A DNA stretch of 64,000 nucleotides from Hevea brasiliensis (taxonomy: Eukaryota; Streptophyta; Magnoliopsida; Malpighiales; Euphorbiaceae). A program made the translations under genes and the position numbers. Below the pieces are notes generated by a model that saw only the letters and a program-made list of their open reading frames with translations, was not told the DNA's origin and searched no databases. Positions 1-12,236 of this stretch are shown piece by piece; positions within the stretch are counted from its first letter, which is position 1; every line of letters begins with the position of its first letter. The stretch is taken from contig NC_079510.1 in the NCBI RefSeq assembly GCF_030052815.1, forward strand, positions 32,131,823 to 32,195,822, read 5' to 3'.

Positions 1-877
1 CATGGCCACCCAATTAGTAATAAGGTTTACCTTAAATGAACTTATAATCATATGTTACCATGCACTATAATCTTTCTGTTACAAAATCTCAATTCGAGCT
101 GAAGTCAAGGTTTATATCAAACCCATTTGCTATGAATATTATGTTCTCTTTTAATTCCAGTTCTGGATTAAAAAGATTTTTCTCATCAGAAACTCTTTCA
201 TGAATAAATCTATCTGTCCTGGCTAGGAACTTGAAATATCAAGAACAATTAAATGAACATAGGATTTTATCCCTATTTACTTAGGGGAACAAATTCCATC
301 TTGATCAACACCTACCTCCATATATAACTAGTAGGAGCCAACACATGCCCATATACCCATACACAGTATAAGTATAAAAGTAGTATCAAACTCAAACCAC
401 CTATATACAAGATAATTGTGCTATCTCAGGTCTAAAGATTATATGTACTGATATGATTTATGACAATGCATTAATAAGAGTAAACTCCATGTGCTTGTTA
501 TAAGTGTCACTGGTTCGGCCTACTTATCATGTATAAGTGCCTATCATGTTTGTTATATGGCATGAGACTCACCATTCCATCTTATTTACATCTCATATAA
601 ATAACTTGGGAACAAACATGATTACAATCTTTCTGGATAAGTCATGTCCTTATTGTGAACTATCTTCGATTGTGAACCTATTTATGATACTTTGTGCTAG
701 AAATACTATCACTCATATTCTTAACAACTTAAGAATAGAATTTCTAACAAAATATCAATGGCCGTTTTCTATTACACATAAATATATTATGTAAACGGAA
801 AAGTGAAAATGCCTTTTATTAATAAAACATGTACAAGATATATGCTAAATGATATGCTCTTGGACATACTACTAACA
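1..877 (-). repeat. C1 3' LTR, partial
   Basis: Matches 7518-8394 in the same orientation throughout. The terminus at 874-877 is the complement of the TGTTAGTAGT start shared by all three LTR copies in the window. It is followed immediately by a polypurine tract on the minus strand. The outer part of this LTR is beyond the window. Confidence 0.9.
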
Positions 878-890
878 ATCTCCCACTAGC
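878..890 (-). other. C1 polypurine tract (plus-strand primer)
   Basis: Reading the minus strand, GTGCTAGTGGGAGAT lies directly before the LTR start, where copia elements keep the polypurine primer. The same sequence precedes the LTR of C2, where it is duplicated by a MITE. Here it is uninterrupted and so records the empty MITE site. Confidence 0.7.
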
Positions 891-899
891 ACTAGAGCC

Positions 900-2380
900 A
901 TTCATTACAATAACTTAGACCCATCTTCTCAAGATGTCGGTCTAACTGTTCTTGTGACAAAGGCTTAGTGAATGAATCAGCTGGATTTTTTACTGATGCT
1001 ATTTTCTGCATGGCTACATCGCCTTACCCAACTATTTCTTTGATAATGTGGTAGCACCTTTCTATGTGTTTGGATTTCTAGTGAGACCTGGGTTTCTTAT
1101 ATCTAAACAGCTTCTTTTGTAGCATCTGATGCAGCAATATACTCGGCCTCTGTAGTGTAATCTGCAGTCATACTTTGTTTGGAACTCTTCCAACTGACTG
1201 CATCTCTATTATAAATGAACACATACCCAGAGGTAGACTTTCTATTATCGATATCTGATTAGAAATTAGAATCAGTATAACCATTCAATTGCAAGTCACC
1301 ACCTCCATATATCAAGAATAAATACTTAGTTCTTCTCAAGTACTTAAGGATATTCTTGACAGCTATCCAGTGTTCCAAACCTGGATTGGATTGATACCTG
1401 CTAGTCAAACTAACAGCATATGCATCCGGCCTAGTACACAATATTGCATACATCAAACTTCTAATAGTCGAAGCATATGGAATCCTAGCCATTTTATCTC
1501 TTTCTTCAGGTGTCTTTGGAGACATCTCTTTAGAAAGTTGGATACTATATCTCACTGGTAACAATCCTCTCTTGGAATTAAGCATGTTAAACCTCTTTAA
1601 CACCTTTTCCAAGTATAGACTTTGGGATAAACTAATTATTCTTTTCACTTTATCTCTATAGAAGCGAATCCTAAGAATATAGGTTGCCTCCCCTAAGTCT
1701 TTGATGGAGAATGTATTTGACAACCATATTGTTACAATTGTCAACATACCTGTGTCATTACCCATCAACAAAATATCATCCATATTTAAGACAAGGAAAG
1801 TGATAGCATTGTCACTAACCTTCTTATATACACATGGCTCATCCTCATTTTTTATAAAACCAAATGACTTAATGGCTTCATCAAAATGGATGTTCCAACT
1901 CCTCGAAGCTTGTTTCAACCCATAAATGGATCGCTTTAGCTTGTGCACTTTGGAACCATCTTGAAATTTCAAAACCCCTAGGTTGTTCCATGAAAATATT
2001 TTCTTCAATATATCCATTGAGAAAAGTTGTTTTGACATCCATCTGTCAAATCTCATAATCATAGTATGCAGCTATAGCTAATAGAATCCTAATTGATTTA
2101 AGCATGGCAACAGGCAAGAAAGTCTCCTCACAGTCGATTCATTGCCTTTGGCAAAACCCTTTCACTACTAGCCTTGCTTTGTAGGTCTCTACCTTTCCAT
2201 CAGAACCAATTTTTTTCTTGAAAATCCATTTGTTCCCTATAAGTACAATACCTTCAGGTGGGTCAACAAGATCCCAAACTTGATTCTTATACATGGAATC
2301 AATCTAAGATTTCATAGCATCAATCCATTTTGAAGAGTCTATATCTGATATAGCTTCTTCATAGGTAAGTGGGTCATCTC
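900..2380 (-). pseudogene. C1 reverse transcriptase and RNase H remnant
   Basis: The longest open stretch (minus 2062-1259) matches copia RT. It has the SIYGLKQASRSW segment, the catalytic box as NMDDILLMG (normally YVDD), KDLGEATYIL, and the RNase H entry TRPDAYAVSLTSRYQSNPG. The stretch ends near the first RNase H aspartate (GYTDSNF). Downstream RNase H sequence to about 900 continues in broken frames, as does the RT N-terminus up to about 2380. The altered first catalytic residue and the breaks mean no working enzyme. The homologous stretch in C2 is 10298-11656. Confidence 0.85.
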
Positions 2381-2639
2381 TATGATCTACTTCTTCATGA
2401 GTAGACAACTCTTATTCTTCTTCATGAAGGAAACCATATCTCACTGGTGGGTGAGATACCCTGGTTGTTCTACGAGGAAAAACTGTAGATGTTTAATCAA
2501 TAGGTGTAGGTTAACTAGATGGATCTATATCTATCTGATCTGTTGGTTGGTCAGAATTCTCCAATTCCAACTCTATTTGCCTTCCTTTGCCTCCTTCTTG
2601 AATAAATTGTTGTTCAAGAAATGTGGCATCTCTACTTAT

Positions 2640-3870
2640 CACAACCTTTTATGATGTAGGCAAATAAAAATAATATCTAAAACTATCTTTTGGATATCCA
2701 ACAAATCGACCTTTTTCTGATCTGGTTTCCAATTTATTAGTGTTCAGCTTTTTGATATAAGCTGGACAACCCCAAATCTTAACATGCTTAAGACTTGGTT
2801 TTCTTCCATGCCATATCTCATAAGGTGTGAAAGAAACTGATTTTGATGGAATCCTATTCAGAATATACAAAGCTGATTCTAATGCAAATCCCCAAAAGGA
2901 GATTGGCATATCAATATAGCTCATCATACTACGTACCATATCTAATAGGGTACGATTTCTCCTTTCAGATACACCATTCAGCTGTGGTGTTCCTGGAGGA
3001 GTCAGCTAGGAAACAATGCCATGCTCTCTCAATTATTCATCAAATTCAGTACTCAAGTATTCACCTCCATGATCTGATCGAAGAGCTTTAATACTTTTTC
3101 CTATTTGATTTTCTACTTCAGATTTAGATTCTTTGAACTTTTCAAAGGATTCATATTTGTATTTCAATCAAATACAAATACCCAAACCTTGATTTATCAT
3201 CAGTAAAGATAATAAAATAATGAAAACCGCCTCTAGCCATTTCTTTAAATGGGCCTCATATATCACTATTAGTTCCTAAATATTTTCAGCTCTTAGTCCT
3301 TCTCCAACAAGGGTGATCTAGTCATTTTGCCCTGAAGGCAGGATTCACAGGTTGGAGTAGGCTCAGAGCCCAATGAGGATAAAATCCCCATTTTCTCCAG
3401 TTTTGTAATCCTGTCTTCTGCAATATGACCTAACCTTAAGTGCCAAATATATTTTCAACTCTAGTTGATTTTTACCATGGCATTGCATTCTTTTAGATTG
3501 CTTACATTAGGTTTGTATTTAACTTTATTATCTAAATAATAAAGCCCGTCATGCATATAACCCGAATCAACATATTTATTTCGAAAATAAATATTACAAA
3601 CATCATTTATGAACTAAAATTCATAACCACCTCTAGTCAAACTAGATATAGAAATGATATTCTTAAAAGTATCAGGTACATGCAAAACCTTATTTAAATA
3701 CAAAACATGTCCACACATGTATAAAGATTTAGATCATATGGCTAAGGCTTCAACAGTTGAGCCATTGCTAATCCGAAGTCTAATATCTCGTTACTACAAG
3801 CTTCTATTACTAGCTATACTCTGGGCAGTTCCTATTCCAGTGCCCATCATTCTGACAGTGGAAACATTTT
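2640..3870 (-). pseudogene. C1 integrase and protease-region remnant
   Basis: Minus 2939-2649 encodes the end of the copia integrase core and the linker that follows (SALYILNRIPSKS, YEIWHGRKPSLKHVKIWGCP). Upstream, up to about 3250, the core is readable but interrupted by stops. From 3250 to 3700 lies the pre-integrase segment, which C2 has lost. The CCHC knuckle is recognisable at about 3830-3880 but frameshifted. The protease stretch with the D-T-G triad, present in C2 at about 9058, is missing here: knuckle sequence is joined to sequence downstream of the active site. C1 therefore lacks a protease. Confidence 0.75.
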
Positions 3871-3949
3871 CCTTTGCCATTGTCAGCTTTGGTTTTTGTT
3901 TTTCTTTGTTTGGCTATCTTCTTGGAAGATCCTAGAACTTGATATTTCT

Positions 3950-4639
3950 TTTCTAATTGCCCTTTTTCTTTTTGGACTTTCCAGTAGAAGAAGATGCAAT
4001 CAAAACTACCTCTTTTCCTTTATTACCCGGCATTTTCTTTTGGGCAATAACCAGCATATTGAGTAAACTAGCCAAGGTGCATTCCTGTTTGGTCATATGG
4101 AAATTTGTCACAAAATTCTCAAAAGACTCAGGAAGGGACTGAAGGATCAAATCCGTCTACAGTTGGAAATCCATGTTAAAGTCAAGATGTTCTAACTGCT
4201 GAATCAGCCGAATCATCTTGTGGATATGATCCCCAACATTCTGTCCCTTAGACATCCTCATGCAGAACAGCTGTCTATATATCTCATATCTAGCATTCCT
4301 GCTGTGCTCACCGTACAACTCTTGTAGGTGAAGGAGGATCTCACTCGTACTCTGCATGTTCTCATGTTGCTTCTGTAACTCATTACTCATAGAAGCAAGC
4401 ATGTAACACTTGGCTCTCATATCATGCTCCTTCCACTTGTCCAAAGTTTCATGTTCCTTTTATGTGGCCTCTAGAGGTAAGGGACCAAGAACCTGTAAGT
4501 CTAGAACATATCCTATATGTTCAAGGTTTAGGACAAGTTTCAAATTTCTTAGCCAATCAGATAGATTAGGTCCTGTCAACCTATTGCGATCAAGTATGCT
4601 TGCAAGGATATTGGATGGTGGTGGTTGTTCTGTGCTCAT
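3950..4639 (-). pseudogene. C1 gag remnant (UBN2/copia type)
   Basis: The start is the minus-strand ATG at 4639 (complement of cat at 4637-4639), which opens MSTEQPPPSNILAS. The copia gag fold follows (DWLRNLKLVLNLEHIGYVLD, LDKWKEHDMRAKCYMLASM, LHLQELYGEH, MIRLIQQLEHLDF). In-frame stops occur near 4460 and 4157, then MILQSLPESFENFVTNFHM continues to a lysine-rich tail near 3953. The order and spacing are normal, so this is a full-length gag broken by point mutations. Confidence 0.8.
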
Positions 4640-6266
4640 TATTATCAGAAAATTAACTACAGAAAATAACCATATTAATTAGTAAATGTATCATGTAATT
4701 AACTAAAATGATTATGGTCTTTTAATCAAATTGGTCCTCCCACTAACTTAGCGAATCCTACACTTCCAAAGTAGAAAACGAAAATCCTAGTTGGATGGAT
4801 TTCTAGTGGGTGATTGAATTCTTATAATTCTATTGATCATCCTCAAGTATATCCATTATTGGAATTACAATAAACTATGAGTGAGCAACTCCTTGCCCAT
4901 CACATCTCATGTGAGGTTCAATCCTTTACCTAGCCCCTAATGCTCAAAATCTCAAGTACATCCATTATTGACTTATCTTGCATTAGTTAAGTTGATCCCA
5001 TTGAGCCAGTAATTATGTAAATAATTTTAATGTCCTCAGGTACATCCAATATTGGCCACCAAACCATTTACATGTTTACAACATCTCATGCTTAACAATT
5101 ATTTTTAAGAAAATCTCTTAAATTAATTGCATCTTATGCAAGTATTTAAAATTTCTTAAAATAATTGCATCAATGGAGGGCCCATGTTATAATTACTTTA
5201 ATTATAGCATTTCCAACTTAATCATTTGTTTGAAAGATTTTTTGGTCGTCCTAATTACTATTAAGGTCTCACTTTGCACATTATCCAATTAGCATGCATA
5301 TATCATATACTTGCATACATTCCCATACATCTCATGCATTCATGGATAATAAATAAACATGGTATGATCATGGACTTTTCTAAGGGATTCAATTCTGAGC
5401 CACTAAGAATTGAATCAGCGCATTCCTAAGTGCATTTCATTAATTCATATTACAAGAGTTGCTGAATGAGTATATAATAAACACTTGATCTTGAATTCTT
5501 CCCACTGGTCCCACCAATGCTCTTGACCTCTTTGATCTTCTTGCAATCCAATTACATAGTAATCCTTGGCATACCAAGGCAAATTTACAAGAACTAAATA
5601 AATGAAATTACAACCCAAAATTATTATAACCTTAATAATACATGCCCAATAATAAATTAAAATAAATAAATTAATTTACAACCCAAAGAAACATAAAAGA
5701 AATAAATCTAATCACATTGGTCTTTTATAGTCTATGATCATCCATCATGCATATCACTATTTAATAATTAAATAAAACATACATACTTAAATTAAATTGA
5801 ATATCTCATATTCAACTTAAAAATCCATATTTGAATATGATTCAAACAAATTTAAAAATCCATATTTGAATCTCATTCAAACAAATTTAAAAATTCAGAT
5901 TTGAATCTCATTCAAACAAATTTAAAAATTCAGATTTGAATCACATTCAAACAAATTTAAAAATTCAGCTTTGAATTACATTCAAACAACTTTTAAAAAT
6001 ACATATTTCAATTAAAATTTAATTGTGTGATAAAAATAACTAATTAAACATTTTAATTAGTCATAGGATAAACCTTATAACATGTAACAATTTCATATTC
6101 CAAGGCCAAACCATGCGCACCACTTTGAAGACCATTGATGCGCACCATTGATGGTGATAAACCTCATGCCGCCACCTTTGCTTTTGCAACCAGCAATGAA
6201 TAATCATCTCATGATCAAATCACACAATTAAATCATATATTAAACAATCTAAATGGCAAATATAGT
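4640..6266. other. C1 5' untranslated leader
   Basis: AT-rich DNA of about 1.6 kb between the primer-binding site and the gag start. I see no coding signal. It contains the 35-bp tandem repeat listed separately. A leader this long is common in plant copia elements with long LTRs. Confidence 0.55.
5818..5992. repeat. 35-bp tandem repeat, five copies, in C1 leader
   Basis: The unit contains CAKATTTGAAT..ATTCAAACAAATTTAAAAAT and recurs at exactly 35-bp steps (anchors 5826, 5861, 5896, 5931, 5966) with a few substitutions. It sits between the primer-binding site and gag. Confidence 0.85.
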
Positions 6267-6279
6267 GGCTCTGATACCA
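6267..6279 (-). other. C1 primer-binding site (initiator Met tRNA)
   Basis: The minus strand reads TGGTATCAGAGCC two bases after the LTR end (...GCTCCTTCA). This is the standard plant initiator-Met tRNA primer complement, and it fixes element orientation and the LTR boundary. Confidence 0.92.
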
Positions 6280-6281
6280 AT

Positions 6282-8394
6282 TGAAGGAGCGGAAGCATAA
6301 AAAACATAAGTTTAGATCATTGAAATTCAAAATTTTTCATCTAGGGTCACATGCATCATGCAAGATTCATTTTTATCTATTTGATTTCAATGATAAACAG
6401 CATTTTAAAACTCTTTTAATATATTTTTGGATCTATATTTGCCATTTAAGATTTTAGAATTGACAGATTAATTCATTAGAACCCTAGATTAAATCAAGAA
6501 CAAGTGCACTAACCTTTTTGATGCACTGCAGTGTGTTTGGCACCTTTGGGATACGTCTAGGATACCAGATGTTGTCCCTCTAGCTTGTCCACACCAAGAT
6601 CACCTATGGCAGCCCTTGAACAGCTTCTAAAGCTTTTTCTATGAATTAGAAAATTAAGTTTTGCCTTTTGAGAGATTACAGATGTAAACAGGATACTAGA
6701 AACAATTTCTAGTATTTTTAATTCAAGAGATTATTTGCTAATCTCTTTGAATTGATGAGAGATGAAGAAGAAGAGAAGGGAGAGCAGCCAAGGGTGGTGG
6801 CACAGAGAGATGAATGGCAGCTTGTGTTTTTGTTCTTTCATCTTTACACTTATATATCTAGGTCACCACTTAAAACCCTTGCCATATGTCACGCTCTGAT
6901 TGATTCTAGGTTTAATTGGCCCAATCACATTGTGCCAAGTGTCAAACCTATATTTAATCTTGACTTTGATCTTCTTATAGGATTAAAAGACATTTGGCAA
7001 GCTTATATGTTGTGCCATGTGTCACCATCTCATAGTGCCACATGTCACCCTGTGAAATGACCAAAATACTCCTGTGTCTTAATTTTGAGTTCTCAACTCA
7101 AAATAATTATTTCTCTTCTTCTAATCAATTTATATCAAATATAAATTAATTAATTAATCTTTATTAATTAATTTCTCATTAATTAAATTCATATTTAAAC
7201 ACTTTAAATATAAATTTAACTTATACTATACATCCAATAACCTCGATTTGATTTCAAGCCATGCTAGGGACTTTGCAATCTAATTATAAACCAAACATAT
7301 TTAATTAATCAATTAAACTTGTTAATTAATTGATTAAATCATATTTAATTTGGTGATTGCTTGTGTATGTGTATGACTTACTAGGCTCATCACTAATTAG
7401 CAATGAGACATGATATCAACTCTTAATATCATCAGAACTCTTTCTTACCATAAATGATTTCTCTAAATCATTTTATGCACCTCATAGACTATAGTTAACA
7501 CCTAGTATAGCATGCCATGGCCACCCAATTAGTAATAAGGTTTACCTTTAAATGAACCTATAATCATATGTTACCATGCACTAGAATCTTTCTGTTATAA
7601 AATCCCAATTCGAGCTGAAGTCATGGTTTATGTCAAACCCCATTTGCTATGAATATTATGTTCTCTTTTAATTTTAGTTCTGGATTAAAAAGATTTTTCT
7701 CATCAGAAACTCTTTTCTGAATAAATCTATCTATCCTAGCCAGGAACTTGAAATATCAAGAACAATTAAATGAACATAGGATTTTATCTCTATTTACTTA
7801 GAGGAACAGATTCTATCTTGATCAACACCTACCTCCATATATAGCTAGTAGGAGCCAACACATGCCCACATACCCATACACAGTACAAGTATGAAAGCAG
7901 TATCAAACTCAAACCACCTATATACAAGATAACTGTGCTATCTTAGGTCTAAAGATTATATGCACTGATATGATTTATGACAATGCATTGACAAGAGTAA
8001 ACTCCATGTGCTTGTCATAAATGTCACTGGTTCGGCTTACTTATCATGTATAAGTGCCTATCATGTTTGTTATATGGCATGAGACTCACCATTCCATCTT
8101 ATTTACATCTCATATAAATAACTTGGGAACAAACATGATTACAATCTTTCTGGATAAGTCATGTCCTTATTGTAAAGTATCCTCGATTGTGAACCTATTT
8201 ACGATACTTTGAGCTAGAAATACTGTCACTCATATTCTTAACAACTTAAGAATAGAATTTCTAATAAAATATCAATGGACCTTTTCTATTACACATAAAT
8301 ATATTATGTAAACGAAAAAGTGAAAATATCTTTTATTAATAAAATATGTACAAGATACATACTAAATGATATGCTCTAGGGCTTACTACTAACA
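6282..8394 (-). repeat. C1 5' LTR, complete (2,113 bp)
   Basis: Starts TGTTAGTAGT at 8394 and ends GCTCCTTCA at 6282, reading the minus strand. It matches the partial LTR at 1-877 and, in inverse, the C2 LTR at 12253-14339. A TATATAAG box lies at 6849-6856 on the minus strand and is conserved in C2. Short open frames in it are not shared with coding features and I do not call them genes. Confidence 0.9.
6849..6856 (-). promoter_or_regulatory. C1 LTR TATA box
   Basis: The minus strand reads TATATAAG in a GGTGACCTAG context. The C2 LTR has the same box in the same context at 13765-13772. It is a candidate element promoter. Confidence 0.55.
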
Positions 8395-8781
8395 GACAAG
8401 ACCTAATCTACCTGATTGGCTAAGAAATTTGAAACTTGTCCTGAACCTTGAACATATAGGATATGTTCTAGACTCAAATTTTCTTGGTCCCTTACCTCCA
8501 GAGGCCACTCAAGAGGAACATGAAACTTTGGACAAGTGGAAGGAGCACGATATGAGAGCTAATTGTTACATGCTTGCTTTTATGTGTAATGAGTTACAGA
8601 AGCAGCATGAGAACATGCAGAGTGCGAGTGAGATCCTCCTTCACCTACAAGAGTTGTATGGTGAGCACATCAGGAATGCTAGGTATGAGATATCTAGGTA
8701 GCTGTTCCGCATGAGGATGTTTGAGGGACAGAATGTTAGGGATTATTTCCACAAGATGATTAGGCTGATTGAGCTTTGATT
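8395..8781 (+). pseudogene. C2 gag fragment
   Basis: Begins mid-gag (RPNLPDWLRNLKLVLNLEHI) without the N-terminal 20 or so residues that C1 keeps. It runs through DKWKEHDMRANCYML and the LHLQELYGEH segment, has a stop near 8699, then continues as FRMRM...HKMIRLIEL. At about 8778 it jumps to the lysine-rich tail, because roughly 200 bp present in C1 (complement of about 4000-4205) are deleted. Confidence 0.8.
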
Positions 8782-9339
8782 GCGTCTTCTTCTGCTGGAA
8801 AGTCCAACAAGAAGAAGGGCAACAAGAAAAAGAAATCTCAAATTCCTGGTCCTTCTAAGAAAATAGCTAAACAGAAAGGAAAGACTAAAGCTGATGGAGG
8901 TAAAGAAAAGTGTTTCCACTGCCAGAAGGATGGGCACTGGAAAAGAAACTGCCCAGAGTATCTTGCTTCTCTGAAGGACAAGAAGGATACACCTTCGGAA
9001 GGTATATCCATATCTTGTTATTTAGATTCTGATGATACTCATAGTTCATCTACAGCTTGGGTTTTAGATACTGGTGCCAGTTCTCACATTTCTTATGATA
9101 TGCAGGAACTAGCAAATAGTAGCAACTTGCGTTCTCAAGATGTTAGACTTCGGATTTGCGATGGCTCCACTATTGAAGCTTTAGCCATAGGATCTAAATC
9201 TTTTTATAAGTCTGGACATGTTTTTTGTTTGGATCATATTTTATATGTACCTGATGCTTTTAAGAACATCATTTCTATATCTAGTTTGACTAGAAATAGC
9301 TATGAATTTCTGTTCACATATGATGTTTGCAATGGCTAG
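8776..9339 (+). pseudogene. C2 gag C-terminus, zinc knuckle and protease
   Basis: An open frame of 187 codons. Residues 1-45 are lysine-rich. Residues 46-59 are a CCHC zinc knuckle (CFHCQKDGHWKRNC). Residues 95-105 are the aspartic protease active site WVLDTGASSHI. The frame continues through the protease-like domain to NIISISSLTRN. It ends where a deletion of about 370 bp relative to C1 removes the pre-integrase region, joining ...DVCNG to integrase sequence in another frame. Only this copy keeps the protease triad. Confidence 0.85.
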
Positions 9340-10297
9340 AGGCGGTTTTCATTATTTTATTATCTTTACTGATGATAAATCAAGATTTGGGTATTTGTAT
9401 TTGATGAAATACAAACATGAATCCTTTGAAAAGTTCAAAGAATTTAAATCTGAAGTAGAAAATCAAACAGGAAAAAGTATTGAAGCTCTTCGATCAGATT
9501 GTGAAGGTGAATACTTAAGTACTGAATTTGATGAATACTTGAGAGAGCATGGCATTATTTCCCAGCTGACTCCTCCAGGAACACCATAGCTGAATGGTGT
9601 GTCTGAAAAGAGAAATCGTACCCTATTGGATGTGGTACGTAGTATGATAAGCTATACTGATATGCTAATCTCCTTTTAGGGATTTGCATTAGAATCAACT
9701 TTGTATATTCTGAATAGGATTCCATCAAAATCAGTTTCTTCCACACCTTATGAGATATGGCATGGAAGAAAATCAAGTCTTAAGCACGTTAAGATTTGGG
9801 GTTGTCTAACTTATATCAAAAAGTTGAACACTGATAAATGGGAAACCATATCAGAAAAGGGTCAATTTGTTGGATATCCAAAAGATAGTTTTAGATATTA
9901 TTTTTATTTGCCTACATCACAAAAGGTTGTGATAAGTAGAGATGTCATATTTCTTGAACAACAGTTTATTCAAGAAGGAGGCAAAGGAAGGCAAATAGAG
10001 TTAGAATTGGAGAATTCTGACAAACCAATAGATCAGATGGATATAGATCCATCTAGTCAACCTACACCTATTGATGAAACATCTACAGCTGTTCCTCATA
10101 GAACAACCAGGGTATCTCACCCACCAGTGAGTTATGGTTTCCTTCATGAAGAAGAACAAGAATTGTCTACTCATGAAGAAGTTGATCATGGAGATGATCC
10201 ACTTACCTATGAAGAAGCTATATCAGATATAGACTCTTCAAAATGGATTGATGCTATGAAATCCGAGATTGATTCCACGTATAAGAATCAAGTTTGA
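9340..10297 (+). pseudogene. C2 integrase remnant
   Basis: The integrase core is readable from RGGFHYFIIFTDDKSRF (first catalytic Asp) through EALRSDCEGEYLS (second Asp). A stop at about 9588 comes before the NGVSEKRNRT segment that holds the catalytic Glu. From 9701 the frame reopens with ILNRIPSKSVSSTPYEIWHGRK and continues through a variable acidic linker to the conserved EAISDIDSSKWIDAMKSEID that leads into RT. Nonsense mutations and the deletion of the integrase start make it inactive. Confidence 0.85.
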
Positions 10298-11656
10298 GAT
10301 CTTATTGACCCACCTGAAGGTATTGTACCTATAGGGAACAAATGGGTTTTCAAGAAGAAAATTGGTTCTGATGGAAAGGTAGAGACCTATAAGGCAAGGC
10401 TAGTAGTGAAAGGGTTTCACCAAAGGTAAGGAATCGACTATGAGGAGACTTTCTCGCCTGTTGCCATGCTTAAATCAATTAGGATTCTATTAGCAGTAGC
10501 TGCACACTATGATTATGAGATTTGGCAGATGGATATCAAAACAACTTTTCTCAATGGATACATTAAAGAAAACATTTTCATGGAACAAACTAGGGGTTTT
10601 GAATCCCAAGACGGTTCCAAAGTATGCAAGTTAAAGTGATCCATTTATGGGTTGAAACAAGCTTCGAAGAGTTAGAACATCCGTTTTGATGAAGCCATTA
10701 AGTCATTTGACTTTATCAAAAATGAGGATGAGCCATGTGTATATAAGAAGGTTAGTGACAGTGCTATCACTTTCCTTGTCTTATAAGTGGATGACATTCT
10801 GTTGATGAGTAATGACACAGGTATGTTGACAATTGTAAAGGTATGGTTGTCAAATACATTCTCCATGAAAGACTTAGGGGAGGCAACCTATATTCTTGGG
10901 ATTCGCATCTATAGAGATAGAGCGAAAAGAATAATTGGTTTATCCCAAAGTCTATACTTGGAAAAGGTGTTAAAGAGGTTTAACATGCTTGATTCTAAGA
11001 GAGGATTGTTACTAGTGAGACATGGTATCCACCTTTCTAAAGAGATGTCTCCAAAGACACCTGAAGAAAGAGATAAAATGGCCAGGATTCCATATGCTTC
11101 GGCTATTGGAAGTTTGATGTATGCAATGTTGTGTACTAGGCCGGATATCGCATATGCTGTTAGTTTAACTAGCAGGTATCAATCTAATCCAGGTTTGGAA
11201 CACTGGACAGCTGTCAAGAATATCCTTAAGTACTTGAGAAGAACTAAGGATTTATTCTTGATATATGGAGGTGGTGACTTGCAATTGGATGGTTATACCG
11301 ATTCTGATTTTCAATCAGATATTGATGATAGAAAGTCTACCTCTGGATATGTGTTTATTTGTAATGGAGGTGCAGTCAGTTGGAAGAGTTTCAAACAGAG
11401 TACTACTGTAGATTCCACTATCAAGGCTAAGTATATTACTGCATCAAATGCTGCAAAGGAAGCTGTTTGGATAAAGAAGTTCGTGACAGAACTTACAGTA
11501 GTTCCTTCCATTGAGTTAACAGTTCCACTTCACTATGACAACAATGGAGCAGTCTTACAGGCTAAGGAACCCCGGTCTAACCAGAAATCCAAACACATAG
11601 AAAGGCGTTACCACATTATCAGAGAAATAGTTGGGCAAAGTGATGTAGCCATGTAG
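10298..11656 (+). pseudogene. C2 reverse transcriptase and RNase H
   Basis: RT begins after a stop at about 10297 (GNKWVFKKKIGSDGKVETYK, ARLVVKGFHQR) with further stops near 10427, 10638, 10674 and 10783. The last falls on the first residue of the catalytic YVDD box, leaving VDDILLMSN. From 10787 the frame is open for 289 codons: KDLGEATYILGIRIYRD, then RNase H with DGYTDSDF, KSTSGYVF, STIKAKYIT (usually AEY) and HYDNNGA. It ends at the 11654 stop. Sequence to about 11770 still resembles the C-terminal tail (PFTKPML, HLEKMGLRY). Confidence 0.87.
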
Positions 11657-11776
11657 AAAATAGCATCAGCTGAAAATTCAATTGATCCATTCACTAAGCC
11701 TATGTTACAAATTCAGCTAGACCGACATCTTGAGAAGATGGGTCTAAGATATTGTAATGAATGGCTCTAGTGCTAG

Positions 11777-12236
11777 TAGGGGTATGCAGTTTTCGATTTA
11801 AACCGAAAAATCGAACCGATTAATTCGGTTCAATCGGTTCGGTTTTAAAATTTAATCGGTTCGGTTCGGTTTATAATTTTGATAATTTCGGATTAATCGG
11901 TTCGGTTCGGTTATTTTCATAAAAAAACTGAAATTATTAATATATATAGGAAATAAAAAAAATCGAACCAAATTGAATCGAAGCGAATCGAACCGAACCG
12001 AAATCAAAGAAAACCGAACCGAACCTTAAGATTTTTGAGTTTTGATTTCTAATTTTTTTTGTTTTTATGTTTTTATTATTTAGATTTAATGTTAAAAATA
12101 TGAAATTTTATAAATTTCGGTTTGATCGGTTTAAAACCGAACCGAACTGATATTTATCGGTTCGATTCGGTTCGATTTTTCCTTATCAATCGGTTCGGTT
12201 CGGTTCGGAATCGAATCGACCGTTTGCACACCCCTA
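11777..12236. mobile_element. hAT-like MITE (460 bp) with 8-bp TSD
   Basis: The ends are inverted: TAGGGGTATGCA at 11777 and TGCACACCCCTA at 12225-12236. The element is flanked by the perfect 8-bp duplication AGTGCTAG (11769-11776 and 12237-12244). The interior is non-coding and full of GGTTCGGTT and AACCGAACC runs that could fold back. The 8-bp duplication is typical of hAT transposases. C1 shows the uninterrupted site at 878-898. The insertion duplicated part of the C2 polypurine region. Confidence 0.9.

Larger units (their letters stand above)
1..8394 (-). mobile_element. Ty1/copia LTR retrotransposon C1 (3' LTR truncated by window edge)
   Basis: A minus-strand copia element. On the plus strand the order is partial 3' LTR (1-877), polypurine tract, RNase H-RT-integrase-gag remnants, initiator-Met primer site and complete 5' LTR (6282-8394). 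Copia order (integrase before RT) and copia protein motifs fix the superfamily. Position 1 corresponds to 7518 in the complete LTR, so about 1.2 kb of the left LTR lies outside the window. The first 135 or so aligned LTR bases differ at about nine sites by eye, so the insertion is not recent. Every coding region is broken. The LTR length suggests the Tork/Angela branch, but the lineage is uncertain. Confidence 0.88.
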
